A stretch of 64,000 nt of DNA from Halobaculum gomorrense (GCF_900129775.1 NZ_FQWV01000007.1:124001-188000); one strand, 5' to 3'. Numbered from the stretch's first letter, positions 48,862 to 58,469 are shown. The notes: generated by a model not told the origin, from the sequence alone. Numbers and translations are program-made.

Positions 48862-49083
48862 TCATTCGTCGCCGTCCGCCGGAAGCGCCTCGATGTGTGC
48901 GCGGGTGACCGCCTCGTCGTCAGGGAGCGCGTCGATGCAGTCGTAACACAGGAAGTGCTTGGAGCCGTCCGCCAGCTCCAGCGTCAGGCCGTCGGTGCTC
49001 CCGGTCTCGAACGACCAGAGGTCGCCGATCCCGCCGCCGAGACGGACGCGCCGGTCGCAGCCGTCACAGCGCTGTTTGCTCAT
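48862..49083 (-). CDS. Small zinc-ribbon protein (73 aa)
   Basis: Begins MSKQRCDGCDRRVRLGGGIG with two CxxC pairs (C6/C9 and C46/C49 in HFLCYDCIDAL) that make a treble-clef or zinc-ribbon site. Between them lies a beta strand DGLTLELADGSKHF. C-terminal acidic tail. Such haloarchaeal mini-zinc-fingers are very common; function unknown. Next to the iron-sulfur helicase on the same strand, with 103 bp of spacer between. Confidence 0.82.
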   Translation of the reverse strand: MSKQRCDGCDRRVRLGGGIGDLWSFETGSTDGLTLELADGSKHFLCYDCIDALPDDEAVTRAHIEALPADGDE

Positions 49084-49227
49084 GACGACGGTCGGTCCGG
49101 CGCGGACATAAGCCCGCGGCTCCGCGGGGGCGACCCCGGGGATCGGCCCCGGACGGCAGCCACCCGCTCCACCGGCGCCACCCGGGGACAGCTTCTTGGG
49201 CCGCGGCAGCGTCACCCGTTCACAGGC

Positions 49228-50106
49228 ATGGAGGTGAACTGCGAGGGCTGCGCCGGCTGCTGCCTCGACTGGCGGCCGCTCGGCGCGCCCGACGATCGCG
49301 AGCGCGAGGGCCGCTACCGCGCGCTCGACGACGCGTACAACCTCGTCCCGCTCGCCCGCGACGAGATCCGCGGGTTCGTCGACGGGGGGCTCGGCGATGC
49401 GCTCGTCCCGCGGCTGTTTGCGGCCGACGGCGACCGCACCGCGACGGTCGGCGGGCGCGAGGTCGCGGGTGTCGACGGCCGCCCCGCGTTCCTCGTCGGC
49501 ATCCGCAAGCTCCCGAAGCCCGTCGCGCCGTTCGACGGCGAACGCGTCTGGCTCGACGCGTGCGCCTTCCTCGATCCGGACACGCTCAAGTGCCGGATCC
49601 ACGACACCGACCGCTACCCCGAGCGCTGTCGGACGTACCCCGGACACAACCTCGAACTCGACGCGGAGACGGAGTGCGAGCGCGTCGAGCGCGTCCACGG
49701 GGAGACCCGAGAGCGCCTCGTCGACGACGCGGTCTCGGCCGACCTCCCGCCGCCCCCGCTGAGCCGCGGGGCGCTCGGCTCGACGGTGTTCCTCCACCAC
49801 GACCCCGACGCGCTCGCCGATTCGGGCGCCCTCGGACGCCTCGTCGACGGGGCGGCGACGCCGGCCGACCGCGCCGCGTTCGTCGCCGCCGCGGCCGCGT
49901 CGGCGCCCGGCACCGCCGCCGTGAACGAGGGCCGCTACGAGCGGGCCCGCGAGCGCGTCCTCGCGGCCGACTCGTGGGTACGTGCCGCCGCGGCCGACTG
50001 GGAGGCCGCAGCCGGCGCCCGCGGCGACCGCGTCGGCGGCGCACCCGAGGCGGACCACGTCGAGGTCGAGCGCGGCGCACCCCGGACGACCGAGTGGGGC
50101 CGGTGA
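49228..50106 (+). CDS. YkgJ-type cysteine-cluster protein
   Basis: 292 aa. N-terminal VNCEGCAGCCLDWRPLG matches the CxxCxxCC cluster that names the CxxCxxCC (YkgJ) family, with further cysteines in WLDACAFLD, KCRIHD and RCRTYPGHN (PxRCrxyP motif); together these probably bind zinc or an iron-sulfur cluster. The C-terminal 150 residues are Ala/Arg/Asp-rich, specific to haloarchaea. The family sometimes accompanies flagellin methylation (FliB-like), but no such context is seen here. Function unknown. Confidence 0.85.
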   Translation: MEVNCEGCAGCCLDWRPLGAPDDREREGRYRALDDAYNLVPLARDEIRGFVDGGLGDALVPRLFAADGDRTATVGGREVAGVDGRPAFLVGIRKLPKPVAPFDGERVWLDACAFLDPDTLKCRIHDTDRYPERCRTYPGHNLELDAETECERVERVHGETRERLVDDAVSADLPPPPLSRGALGSTVFLHHDPDALADSGALGRLVDGAATPADRAAFVAAAAASAPGTAAVNEGRYERARERVLAADSWVRAAAADWEAAAGARGDRVGGAPEADHVEVERGAPRTTEWGR

Positions 50107-50164
50107 CCGGATCGGTGTACCGGACCGGACCAACTGTTATCGGCGCTGACCGAGAGGGGATCGT

Positions 50165-51259
50165 ATGCGCGTGCTCGTGACCGGCGCCACCGGGTTCGTC
50201 GGAAGCCGCCTCGTCCCCGCGCTCCTCGCGGCGGGACACGAGGTGATCGTCCTCGTCCGCGACGCTGAGCGATACGGGGGAGTCGACGGCTCCGCCGGCG
50301 ACGTTCGGGTCCTCGAGGGCGACCTGCTCGCCACCGACAGGGTCTGTCTCGTCACCGGTCCCGGCGAGACGACCGCCCAGCCGCTGGGGCGGTGGCTCGC
50401 TGCCCTCGACTGCGAGGCGGCGTACTACCTCGTCCACTCGATGGGCGAGAGCGACGACTTCGCGGCGACCGACCGTCGTGCGGCCGAGGCGTTCCGCGAC
50501 GCCGCCGACGAGGGCGGGCTCGACCGCGTGGTCTACCTCGGCGGCCTCGGCGACGAGCGCGAGGAACGGCTCTCCGAGCACCTCCGGTCGCGCCGCGAGG
50601 TCGGCCGGATCCTCGGGGCGGGCGACTTCGACCTCACGACGCTCCGGGCGGCGGTGATCGTCGGAGACGGCTCCGCGAGCTTCGAGATCATCCGCCAGCT
50701 CGCCGCGCGGCTCCCGGTGATGGTCACCCCCCGCTGGGTCCGGACCGAGTGTCAGCCGATCTTCGTCGACGACGTGATCGCATACCTGGTCGGCGTGCTG
50801 GACGCCCCGGCGACGGCGGGCGGCACCTACGACATCGGCGGCCCGGACGTGCTCACCTACGAGGAGCTGCTCCGGCGGACTCGGGAGGCGCTGGGGGGCC
50901 GGCTGGTCGTGATCCCGGCCCCGGTGCTCACCCCCCGACTGTCCGCGCGGTGGGTCACGCTCGTCACCGACGTGCCGCGGGGCGTCGTCGCCCCGCTCGT
51001 CGACGGCCTCCGGACGCCCGTCGTCGCGGACGATGTCGCGATCCGCGAGCTGGTCTCGGTCGAGCTGACGCCGTTCGACGAGGCGCTCGCGACCGCGCTC
51101 GCGCGCCGGGGCGACCGGACCGACTCGTCCGTGAGCCGGACGACCGGGTCTGGCGGGGACGCCGGCCGCGACGGGGGCGGCGAGGCCGCCGAGCGGCTGC
51201 GGACGGCCGTCGACGATCCGACGGACGCAGACCCGGCTGACTCGGGGGGCTCCGCGTGA
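50165..51259 (+). CDS. NAD(P)-binding SDR-type protein (NDUFA9-like)
   Basis: 364 aa atypical short-chain dehydrogenase. The Rossmann motif is VLVTGATGFVGSRLV at the N-terminus. The Tyr-Lys pair typical of classical SDRs is absent, as in the complex-I-associated NDUFA9/atypical class; the corresponding region is AYYLVHSMGESDDF and VVYLGGLGDEREERLSEHLR. The C-terminal part contains YDIGGPDVLTYEELLR and ends in a disordered tail. It overlaps the next gene by 4 bp (GTGA), so they form an operon. Confidence 0.85.
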   Translation: MRVLVTGATGFVGSRLVPALLAAGHEVIVLVRDAERYGGVDGSAGDVRVLEGDLLATDRVCLVTGPGETTAQPLGRWLAALDCEAAYYLVHSMGESDDFAATDRRAAEAFRDAADEGGLDRVVYLGGLGDEREERLSEHLRSRREVGRILGAGDFDLTTLRAAVIVGDGSASFEIIRQLAARLPVMVTPRWVRTECQPIFVDDVIAYLVGVLDAPATAGGTYDIGGPDVLTYEELLRRTREALGGRLVVIPAPVLTPRLSARWVTLVTDVPRGVVAPLVDGLRTPVVADDVAIRELVSVELTPFDEALATALARRGDRTDSSVSRTTGSGGDAGRDGGGEAAERLRTAVDDPTDADPADSGGSA

Positions 51260-52077
51260 GCGAACGGATCGCGAGCGACGAGGACACCGCGGACCGCGGC
51301 GCCGGCGTCGAGGCGGGAGACGACCGCCGCGTGCGCGCCGACTTCGGCGACGCGTGGGTGTACGAGAGCATCGTCGGCGCGGTTCCGGGGGCTGCCCTTT
51401 CGACCCCCGTCGCTATCGGGCTCCAGGTCGCCGTCTTCGAGGCCGGGATCCTCGTGCTCGCGGCGGCGTACGACCTCTGGGACGCCGTCCTGCCGGGCAC
51501 CGTCGCGGTCGGCGTCGCCGCCGTCGGGAGCCTGTTCATGCTCACCCTCGGCGACGAGAACCGGACGCTGGACGTGTCGCCGACGTACTACCGGCTGCTG
51601 TTCGGATCGAGCATCGAGGTGGTGCTCACGGTGCTGGCGTTTGCGGCGGTGGTCACGCACCTGTTCGTCGTCGATCCGGCAACCGCCGGCGGACCGGCGG
51701 TCGTCGCTCGCCTGCTCCCGGTCGCGGTGACGCCGGCTGAAGAGCCAATCGTCACGGACCTGTTCGGCGAGCGGCCGCCGGCACCGGCCGTGTTCCTCGC
51801 GCTCGTCGTCGTGTGGGACCTGTGTTACCGGATCGGTACCTCTTGGTGGACTGCGGTCGTCTCGCTGTACCGCGAGCTCTGCCTGGAGTGCGGCCCCGGG
51901 ACGCGACGGCGCTTCCGGCGACTGGACGCACTCAACGTCGGCTTCGCGCTCGTCCAACTCGCGCTGGTGCCGTTCGTCGCCGACCGGCCGGTGCTGCTGG
52001 CCGCGGTCCTCGGCCACGTCGTCGCCGTCACCGTCGTGTCCGCGGCGGCGATAGCGCTGTCGCTGGCGGCGCAGTAG
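51256..52077 (+). CDS. Integral membrane protein, unknown function
   Basis: 273 aa, GTG start overlapping the upstream stop. After a hydrophilic N-terminus of about 45 residues there are six probable spans (AIGLQVAVFEAGILVLAAAY, VEVVLTVLAF-like, VFLALVVVWDLCYRI, LNVGFALVQLALVPFV and others). A cysteine pair LCLECG sits in a cytoplasmic loop. Translational coupling to the SDR gene suggests a joint role, perhaps at the membrane. No family assigned. Confidence 0.78.
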   Translation: MSERIASDEDTADRGAGVEAGDDRRVRADFGDAWVYESIVGAVPGAALSTPVAIGLQVAVFEAGILVLAAAYDLWDAVLPGTVAVGVAAVGSLFMLTLGDENRTLDVSPTYYRLLFGSSIEVVLTVLAFAAVVTHLFVVDPATAGGPAVVARLLPVAVTPAEEPIVTDLFGERPPAPAVFLALVVVWDLCYRIGTSWWTAVVSLYRELCLECGPGTRRRFRRLDALNVGFALVQLALVPFVADRPVLLAAVLGHVVAVTVVSAAAIALSLAAQ

Positions 52078-52113
52078 CGCGCGAGACCGACAACGGTCGG
52101 CCGCAGATCGGAC

Positions 52114-52284
52114 TCAGTCGCCTTTGATCGACTCGAACTGATCGAGGAGTGCCTCCGCGGAGTCGCCGGAGTCGTAGGTGACCCTGCCTCGGTACTCGCT
52201 CCGTTCCTCGGCGAAGTTGCCGTCGACGCGGGTCTTCGATTCGCGACGCTCGTGCTCGTCCTCGTCATAGGCACCCATTGACAT
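52114..52284 (-). CDS. DUF5786-like small acidic protein (56 aa)
   Basis: Starts MSMGAYDEDEHERRESKTRV and ends EALLDQFESIKGD; this pattern (MSMGAYDEDEHERRE..., YDSGDSAEALLDQF) closely matches the haloarchaeal DUF5786 family. Very acidic and Arg-rich, with no catalytic motif. The upstream AT-rich spacer (about 52285-52330) probably holds divergent promoters for this gene and the DUF5784 gene. Function unknown. Confidence 0.85.
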   Translation of the reverse strand: MSMGAYDEDEHERRESKTRVDGNFAEERSEYRGRVTYDSGDSAEALLDQFESIKGD

Positions 52285-52410
52285 GGTACGACATCACGTA
52301 GCAAATTGTGTGTAATATATGTGTCGGTCGTTCATGGGATACCGTCGCTCGGCTGGCCGGATTCGCGTCGCGAGCGGTGGCTTCAAACCGTCAGCCCGAG
52401 CATCCTCGGT

Positions 52411-53451
52411 GTGGCTCGCCCCTTACGGTTCAGATACGCGCCTGGTTCGTGGTCCCTCTCGCGCGTCCGCGACGACCTCTATCGGTCCCTCGACTCGAAT
52501 CTCGGAGCGACCGAGCGCGACCCGTGGTTCGCGCCGCCGGCCGGCTACGAGGCCCGGCGGTTCGACATGGACGACGGGAGCCTCGCGCTGTTCTGTTGGA
52601 CGGACGACGGCGACGGTCCGGCGGGGGTCGGGGGCGGCCCCGGCGCCTACTGGATCGGGAACACGGAGACGCCGTCGACGTTGTGGCGCACCGAGAAGTA
52701 CGCCCTCGCGGACGCGCCGTTTCAGGTGACGCGATGGGGCGAGCGCGAGCTCACGGCCGTCCTCTCCGAGGAGGAGCCGTGGTTCGAGGACTTCCCGCAC
52801 CTCGCGTGGTACTTCCTCCCGGTGCTGTGCTCGAAGGACGGCGCCGAGACGACCCGCGAGTTCTTCCGCGAGCACGCGGCGGGGTTCCCCGACGCCGACC
52901 GCTTCGAGGCGCTGGGTTTCTACGAGCAGTTCCTCGCGACGGGCGTGCTCGACGACGAGCGCGAGGAGATGGCGAGCAAGCTCGGGACCAGCGAGTACCT
53001 CGACCTCACCCGCATGACCGCGACGATGGGCGAGTTCGACGTGGCGCGCCTCCTGGTGAACGCAGGCTACGACATCGAGCCGGAGATCGAGGTGTCGACC
53101 GACCACGTCATCGACTTCCGCGCGGCGCGCGCGGACGGCACCTCGACGCTCGTCGAGGTGACTCGGCCGGTCGCGCCCAACAGGCGCGCTGCGGGCACGC
53201 CCTCGGCGGCCGTACGCGACACCGTCGAGACGAAGACGAGCGGGCAGCTGGAGGCCCACGGCGGCGGTATCACGCTGTTCGTCGACTGCTCGTCGTTCCC
53301 CGACGACGACTGGTTCGCCGTCCGCGGCGAGCGACCCGAGGTGGGCCACCGACCGGCAGTCGTGTTCCGCTCGCGCCCCGATGGGTCGACGGAGGCGTAC
53401 AAGAAGGGGAGCGTCCCGCTGGAGTTGGAAGAGGCGCTGGAGTGGGTGTAG
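52411..53451 (+). CDS. DUF5784-like haloarchaeal protein
   Basis: 346 aa from GTG 52411, ARPLRFRYAPGSWSLSRVRD, which matches the remembered start of the family; an earlier ATG at 52306 would add 35 unrelated residues. The fold has Trp-rich central motifs (TPSTLWRTEKYALADAPF, EPWFEDFPHLAWYFLPVL) and a C-terminal domain with a possible nuclease-like core: VIDFRAARADGTSTLVEVTR, with Asp, Glu and conserved spacing as in PD-(D/E)XK-like folds. This last point is suggestive only. Confidence 0.78.
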   Translation: MARPLRFRYAPGSWSLSRVRDDLYRSLDSNLGATERDPWFAPPAGYEARRFDMDDGSLALFCWTDDGDGPAGVGGGPGAYWIGNTETPSTLWRTEKYALADAPFQVTRWGERELTAVLSEEEPWFEDFPHLAWYFLPVLCSKDGAETTREFFREHAAGFPDADRFEALGFYEQFLATGVLDDEREEMASKLGTSEYLDLTRMTATMGEFDVARLLVNAGYDIEPEIEVSTDHVIDFRAARADGTSTLVEVTRPVAPNRRAAGTPSAAVRDTVETKTSGQLEAHGGGITLFVDCSSFPDDDWFAVRGERPEVGHRPAVVFRSRPDGSTEAYKKGSVPLELEEALEWV

Positions 53452-53559
53452 GAACGGAGAACCCGCCCCGGGGGGTGACTGAGCCAGCTCCCGAAGGGGA
53501 CGACCGCTGTCTGCGGTGACGACGGTCAGCGCGGCGGTGGCGGGCCGCCGCGCGTCGAT

Positions 53560-53844
53560 TCAGAACGAGACCTGTTCGGGTCCGTCCTCGCCGACCGCCG
53601 GCGCGTCGCGATCGCTGTAGAAGCGGCGACCGACGGCCTCGTGGCCGACGCCGCCGCGGAGGGTCATCCACACGTCGTCCGCGGAGTGGAACGTCTCCGA
53701 GCCCAGGCGACCGAGTACCGCGCCGATCGTCTCGCTCCCGTTCTGTAGCTCGATACGGGCGTCGCCGTACGCGTCGATGAGTTCGCCGCTCGTCGCGGGG
53801 TACTCGTGGGTCGCTAACTGGTCTTCGGTGCCGTTCAGGCGCAT
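53560..53844 (-). CDS. DUF5789-like haloarchaeal protein
   Basis: 94 aa from ATG 53844: MRLNGTEDQLATHEYPATSG, then ELIDAYGDARIELQNGSETI, ending YSDRDAPAVGEDGPEQVSF. This matches the DUF5789 family (..LNGTED.L..HEYPATS.ELI.AYGD). A longer frame back to 53937 adds 31 residues without similarity and is rejected. Function unknown; acidic and soluble. Confidence 0.85.
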   Translation of the reverse strand: MRLNGTEDQLATHEYPATSGELIDAYGDARIELQNGSETIGAVLGRLGSETFHSADDVWMTLRGGVGHEAVGRRFYSDRDAPAVGEDGPEQVSF

Positions 53845-54097
53845 CAACTGTGCCGACGCGAGCCGAGTATGTAACGATTGTCCATGTACAACCTTCGTGA
53901 GGGCGGTAGAGTATAACGTATTATAATGTCCTTTCATGCGCGGTCGCCGCGCCGTTTGTCATCCCAGCATCGGTTCCCGTCGCCGCGCTGCCGCATCGCG
54001 TCCGCCGCACCGCGGCCGTCGTCGCCGCGGCCCCGCTCGGGGGTGCCGTGCGCGCCCGACCGGAACGCCCTTGCGCGCCGCGCGCCCCGATCCGGCA

Positions 54098-54895
54098 ATG
54101 GTAGTCGCGGACCTCCACGCGCACACGACCGTTTCGGACGGAACGTTCACGCTCGATTCGCTGGTCGCGACGGCGCGGGACGCCAGCCTCGACGCGGTCG
54201 CCGTCACCGACCACGACCGGATCCACCCCGACCTCGACGCGCCTGTCGTCGACCACGGCGGGCTGACCGTCCTCCGGGGGATCGAACTGCGCGTGGAGCT
54301 GCCGAGCGGCGACCGCGTCGACCTCCTCGGCTACGGCGTCGACGACGACGACGACCTGCGCGCCGAGTGCGACCGGCTCCAGGCGGACCGCCGCGAGCGC
54401 GGTCGCCGCATCATCGATCGCGTGGAGGAGCGCCTCGGCGTCGACCTCGCCGTTGAGCCGCGCGCCGGCCTCGGGCGGCCCCACATCGCCCGCGCCATCG
54501 CCGAGAGCGACGCCGACTACGACGCCGAGGGCGCCTTCCGGCACCTGATCGGCAACGACGGCCCCTGTTACGTCCCCCGCTCGGTCACGCCCGCCGACCG
54601 CGGCGTCGACCTCCTCCGGGGCGCCTGCGCCGTCGTCGGCCTCGCGCACCCGTTCCGGTACGACGACCCGGCGGCCGCCCTCGACCTCTGCGTCGAACAC
54701 GACCTCGACACGGTCGAGCGCTTCTACCCGTACGCCGACGCGGTCGACGACGACCCCGGGCGCGTGGAGTCGCTGGCCGCCGAGCACGACCTCCTGTTGA
54801 CGGGCGGGACGGACGCCCACGGCGAGGAGCTCGCCGTCGACGGGCTCGACGCCGACCGGTGGGCTGCGGTGCGCGACCGGCTGCCGGCGCCGTGA
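54098..54895 (+). CDS. PHP-domain phosphoesterase
   Basis: 265 aa. PHP metal-binding motifs: DLHAHTTVSDGTF at 5-17, VTDHDRIHP near 40, RGIELRVELP near 61, GRPHIARA near 125 and the late His motif GLAHPFRYD near 183, then GGTDAHG near 240. The family includes histidinol phosphatases, nucleases and 3'-5' RNA exonucleases (YciV/TrpH-like), which this short stand-alone form most resembles. Substrate not deducible. ATG at 54098; the longer upstream frame is low complexity. Confidence 0.9.
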   Translation: MVVADLHAHTTVSDGTFTLDSLVATARDASLDAVAVTDHDRIHPDLDAPVVDHGGLTVLRGIELRVELPSGDRVDLLGYGVDDDDDLRAECDRLQADRRERGRRIIDRVEERLGVDLAVEPRAGLGRPHIARAIAESDADYDAEGAFRHLIGNDGPCYVPRSVTPADRGVDLLRGACAVVGLAHPFRYDDPAAALDLCVEHDLDTVERFYPYADAVDDDPGRVESLAAEHDLLLTGGTDAHGEELAVDGLDADRWAAVRDRLPAP

Positions 54896-54964
54896 CCCCT
54901 ACCGGCGCCGTGACCGCCTGCCGGAGGCGCGGACTTAACTACCATCGAGGCCCTCACTCGGTGT

Positions 54965-55138
54965 ATGCAGTGTCACTACTGCGATCGGGACGCGGCGTAC
55001 GCCGCCGAGCGCGGCGGCGTCAAGGTCGGCCTGTGCGAGTCGCACTTTCGCGACCGCGTCGAGGAACTCACCGAGAGCGAGGGCCTCGAAGCCCTCCGAG
55101 AGCAGGTCGACGTGACGCAGACTGACCGGGAGTCCTGA
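54965..55138 (+). CDS. Small zinc-finger protein (57 aa)
   Basis: Reads MQCHYCDRDAAYAAERGGVK and VGLCESHFRDRVEELTES. CxxC at C3/C6 and a second pair Cys24/His27 (CESH) form a mini zinc finger; the C-terminal half is a helix with acidic residues. A haloarchaeal family of such proteins is known (small CxxC zinc fingers), with roles in stress or motility regulation shown for some members only. Confidence 0.82.
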   Translation: MQCHYCDRDAAYAAERGGVKVGLCESHFRDRVEELTESEGLEALREQVDVTQTDRES

Positions 55139-55187
55139 CCACCCGGCCGCCCGGACCGAGTATCGACTCGGCGGTCTTCGTCCGTTC

Positions 55188-55685
55188 TCACCACAGCAGG
55201 TCGACGCCGAACACGTACAGCCCCGCCAGCGCCGACTCGAACACCAGCGTGCCCAGCGCCGAGAGCACGACGAACCGCCGGCGCTCCATCTCCGCCAGTC
55301 CCGCGGGAACGGTGAGCATCCCCCGGGTGAACAGCAGCGAATTCGAGACGGGCACGACGATCGGTCCCCAGCGGTCGAACCAGCCGTCGAAGCGGTCGAG
55401 GCTCTCCTCGCTCACGCGGAACCAGCGCTTCCGGAGGAGCCACTCGCGGCCGCCGCGCTGGGCGACGGTGAACAGCGCGACCTGCCCGACGGTCGCGCCG
55501 ACCACGGCGACACCGATGACGGCGACCACGGTGTCGGGCGAGTGGCCCACGAAGATGAGCGAGCCGGGGACGATCAGCTCGCTCGGCATGAAGTACATCA
55601 GCATCGCCCCCTCCAGCACGAACACGGCAAACAGCACGATGTAGGCGTACTCCGAGGCCAGAAGCGACTCCAGCCACGGGGGCAT
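55188..55685 (-). CDS. DedA/SNARE-associated-type membrane protein
   Basis: 165 aa. About four membrane spans. Family features: FVLEGAMLMYFMPSELIVPG (the EG...PSE motif of DedA-type half-transporters), GATVGQVALFTVAQRGGREW and SNSLLFTRGMLTVPAGLAEM (the FxRxxxPxxAG motif, here TRGMLTVPAG). DedA proteins are linked to membrane lipid transport and homeostasis. ATG at 55685 is preferred; a GTG at 55715 would add ten residues. Confidence 0.85.
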   Translation of the reverse strand: MPPWLESLLASEYAYIVLFAVFVLEGAMLMYFMPSELIVPGSLIFVGHSPDTVVAVIGVAVVGATVGQVALFTVAQRGGREWLLRKRWFRVSEESLDRFDGWFDRWGPIVVPVSNSLLFTRGMLTVPAGLAEMERRRFVVLSALGTLVFESALAGLYVFGVDLLW

Positions 55686-55857
55686 CGCGCCGATTTGGAG
55701 GGGCGACAGCGTCACGCGAGCGGGTTGCCCGGCTCCGGATATAGGGTTTGTGTGATTCGGCGTTCGGCTGGAGCGGCCGTCGTATCGACCGGGAGGACTC
55801 CGGCCGACCGCGCCGCGAGCGCGGGCTTTACCTCCCGTGCGCGGCGACGTTCTACCC

Positions 55858-56838
55858 ATGTTCCCAACCGACCGTCCGCGGCGACTGCGAACGGACGGCG
55901 TCCGACCGCTCGTCTCGGAGACGGACCTCTCGGCGTCCGATCTCATCGCGCCGGTGTTCGTCGACGCGACGACCGACGAGCGCGTCGCCATCGAGTCGAT
56001 GCCCGGCCACGAGCGCGTGCCCGTGCGCGAGGCGGTCGACCGCGTCGAGGAGGTGCTCGCGACGGGCGTCGAGGCGGTGATGGTGTTCGGGATCCCGGAG
56101 TCGAAGGACGCGGTCGGCTCGCGGGCATACGCCGCCGACGGCGTCGTCCAGCGCACCGTTCGCGACATCGTCGCCGAGACAGACGCGTACGTGATCACCG
56201 ACGTGTGCCTCTGTGAGTACACCGCTCACGGCCACTGCGGCGTGCTGGAGGACCACGCCGAGGCCGACCCGCGTCTCACGGTGCGAAACGACGAGACGCT
56301 CGATCTGCTCTCGGAGACGGCCGTCTCCCACGCGCAGGCGGGTGCGGACATGGTCGCGCCCTCTTCGATGACCGACGGAATGGTCGGGGCCATCCGCGAG
56401 GGACTGGACGACGCCGGGTTCAGCGAGATGCCGATCATGAGCTACGCGGTGAAGTACGAGTCGGCCTTCTACGGCCCGTTCCGCGACGCCGCCGACGGCG
56501 CGCCCGCCTTCGGCGACCGCCGGCACTACCAGATGGACCCCGCGAACCGACGGGAGGCGCTCCGGGAGGCTCGCCTCGACGTGGAGGAGGGGGCGGACGT
56601 GTTGATGGTGAAGCCCGGTCTGCCGTACCTCGATATCGTCCGCGACGTGCGTGAGGACTTCGACGTCCCGGTCGCCGCCTACAACGTCTCCGGCGAGTAC
56701 GCGATGTTGCACGCGGCGGCCGACCGCGGCTGGCTCGACCTAGAGGAGACGGCCCACGAGTCCCTCCTCTCGATGAAGCGCGCGGGCGCGGACTTGATCC
56801 TCACCTACTTCGCCGAGGACATCGCCGGGTCGCTGTAG
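55858..56838 (+). CDS. hemB: Delta-aminolevulinic acid dehydratase (porphobilinogen synthase)
   Basis: 326 aa. Condenses two 5-aminolevulinate molecules to porphobilinogen. Conserved zinc region [15 protein letters not shown] near 120 (C-x-C...C), the two active-site lysines in [17 protein letters not shown] near 196 and [14 protein letters not shown] near 250, and [13 protein letters not shown] near 278. Typical length. ATG at 55858 starts at [17 protein letters not shown], the usual N-terminus. Supplies heme, for example to the P450 and respiratory cytochromes. Confidence 0.96.
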   Translation: MFPTDRPRRLRTDGVRPLVSETDLSASDLIAPVFVDATTDERVAIESMPGHERVPVREAVDRVEEVLATGVEAVMVFGIPESKDAVGSRAYAADGVVQRTVRDIVAETDAYVITDVCLCEYTAHGHCGVLEDHAEADPRLTVRNDETLDLLSETAVSHAQAGADMVAPSSMTDGMVGAIREGLDDAGFSEMPIMSYAVKYESAFYGPFRDAADGAPAFGDRRHYQMDPANRREALREARLDVEEGADVLMVKPGLPYLDIVRDVREDFDVPVAAYNVSGEYAMLHAAADRGWLDLEETAHESLLSMKRAGADLILTYFAEDIAGSL

Positions 56839-56900
56839 CGGGGCCGTCCCGATCGGCCGAACACGAACTCTTAACCCGGAAACCGACGCACCCACCCACA

Positions 56901-58067
56901 ATGCACCGCCCGGCGGTTCCCGACGCCTACATCGAGGAGGTCGCCGAGCGCACCGACTTCGCCGTCGACGACGTGCGCATCGGCCTTCGCGTCCTCCACG
57001 ACGCGGTCCAAGACCGGATCGTCGAGCAGTACCGCCGCGCCCGCGACGACGCGACGCCGAACCACCTGCTGACCGACGCCGCCGAGGCGGCGTGGTTCGC
57101 GTTCGCCTTCGCTGACCTGCGCTCGGAACTGGAGACCGCCGGCTACGAGATGGACGCCGACCTGCTGGCGGCGGTCGCCGCGGTGAACATGACCGTGTTC
57201 CAGGAACTCCACGACCGCACCGTCTCCTTCCCTCGCGACCTGGCGGGCGCCAGCGACACGCCGTTCTTCTACCCCGTCTACGTCGCGAAGCCCGACTGGT
57301 GGCGCGAGGCCGAGACCCGCGCGCTGCGCTCGCTGGTCGGCCTGCTGGAGGCCGGGTCGTCGCCGGCGGCCGCCCTCGACGCGTGGGCCGTCACGCTGGC
57401 CGGCGCCGACCCGGACGAGTGGGCCGCCGTCCGCGGCGTCGACCCCGACCGCGTCCGGGCGAACGCAGCGAGCGCGCCCGACCCGGCCCCGGAGGCGGCC
57501 GACGGCCTGCGCGCGGAGGCGCGCGACGGCGTCCCGGACGGCCCGTACGACCCCGAGACCGACCGGCTGTTCGTCCCGACGACCGACCAACTCGCGGCCG
57601 CGCGGGAGGCCAGCGAGGGGGCGGGTGTCGGCGGCGAGGGAACGGACCACGTTGAGGGCCGCGGCGTCGACCCCGTCGACGAGGCGGGAGCCCCCGAACG
57701 CGCCACGGACAGGGCCGACGCGAACACGGTCGACGCGGACGCGTCGGCGGAGTCGGAACGGGCGTCCGATCTGGATCCGGGTTCGGACCCGGGCCCGGAC
57801 CGGGACCCGGACAGGCTCGCGGAGATCGACCCCGCCGATCTGCGCTCCGGCGACATCGAGGCCGCCGACCTCCCGGAGTACGCGGTTCAGGGAGGCGACG
57901 ACGACACGGATCCGCCGGCGGACGACGACACGGATCCGCCGGCGGACGACGACGGCCGATACATCGACGGCGCGGCCGCGTTCGACCGCGGGGACGGCGA
58001 CTCCCGCGAGCGGACGACCGACCGCGGCTCGGGCCGCGACCCGGACGACGACGCCGACGACAGGTAG
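56901..58067 (+). CDS. Haloarchaeal protein with acidic repetitive tail, unknown function
   Basis: 388 aa. The N-terminal 200 residues are helical and well conserved in character (IEEVAERTDFAVDDVRIGLR, NMTVFQELHDRTVSFPRDLA, YVAKPDWWREAETRALRSLV). The remaining half is disordered and Asp/Glu/Arg-rich, with a DDDTDPPA duplication encoded by a 21-bp direct repeat (about 57899-57940). No catalytic motif or membrane span. Next to DUF5518 downstream by 27 bp, same strand. Confidence 0.75.
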   Translation: MHRPAVPDAYIEEVAERTDFAVDDVRIGLRVLHDAVQDRIVEQYRRARDDATPNHLLTDAAEAAWFAFAFADLRSELETAGYEMDADLLAAVAAVNMTVFQELHDRTVSFPRDLAGASDTPFFYPVYVAKPDWWREAETRALRSLVGLLEAGSSPAAALDAWAVTLAGADPDEWAAVRGVDPDRVRANAASAPDPAPEAADGLRAEARDGVPDGPYDPETDRLFVPTTDQLAAAREASEGAGVGGEGTDHVEGRGVDPVDEAGAPERATDRADANTVDADASAESERASDLDPGSDPGPDRDPDRLAEIDPADLRSGDIEAADLPEYAVQGGDDDTDPPADDDTDPPADDDGRYIDGAAAFDRGDGDSRERTTDRGSGRDPDDDADDR

Positions 58068-58094
58068 ATACGGCCGTCGCGCGTCCGTCAGGAT

Positions 58095-58460
58095 ATGACC
58101 AACTGGCGTGCGGTCGCGTGGGGCGCGCTCGTGTTCCTCGTGATCGCGGCGTTCGGCACCGCCGTTCCCGTCGTCGGCCAGCTCGGCGCCGGGCTCGTCG
58201 GCGGCGGCGTCGCGGGCTACCTCGCGGGTGGCGGCCTCGGCAACGGCGCGTACCACGGCCTGCTCGCGGGGTCGGTGACGGGCGTCGTATACACCCTGCT
58301 GTTCGCACTGCTCGGGGGAGTGCTCGGGCTCGCGGGCGGCGGCCCGCTCGGGGGACTCCTCGGTGGCGCCGGCGTGTTCGTCCTCGGGTTCGTGATCACG
58401 CTCGTGTTCGCCATCGACTCGGCGATCGCCGGCGCGATCGGCGCCGTGCTCGCGCCGTAG
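58095..58460 (+). CDS. DUF5518-like membrane protein
   Basis: 121 aa with four probable spans and many glycines: AVAWGALVFLVIAAFGTAV, GLVGGGVAGYLAGGGLGNGA, HGLLAGSVTGVVYTLLFALL and the C-terminal GFVITLVFAIDSAIAGAIGA. The order and Gly-rich spans match the haloarchaeal DUF5518 family, which is always small and integral. No ion site or signature residue. The gene may be cotranscribed with the preceding one (27 bp gap). Confidence 0.82.
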   Translation: MTNWRAVAWGALVFLVIAAFGTAVPVVGQLGAGLVGGGVAGYLAGGGLGNGAYHGLLAGSVTGVVYTLLFALLGGVLGLAGGGPLGGLLGGAGVFVLGFVITLVFAIDSAIAGAIGAVLAP

Positions 58461-58469
58461 CGTTCGCGT

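Noticed and set aside
53936-54097. N-terminal extension of the PHP protein
   Set aside because: The added residues are Arg/Ala/Gly-rich and the PHP motif starts right after the ATG at 54098.
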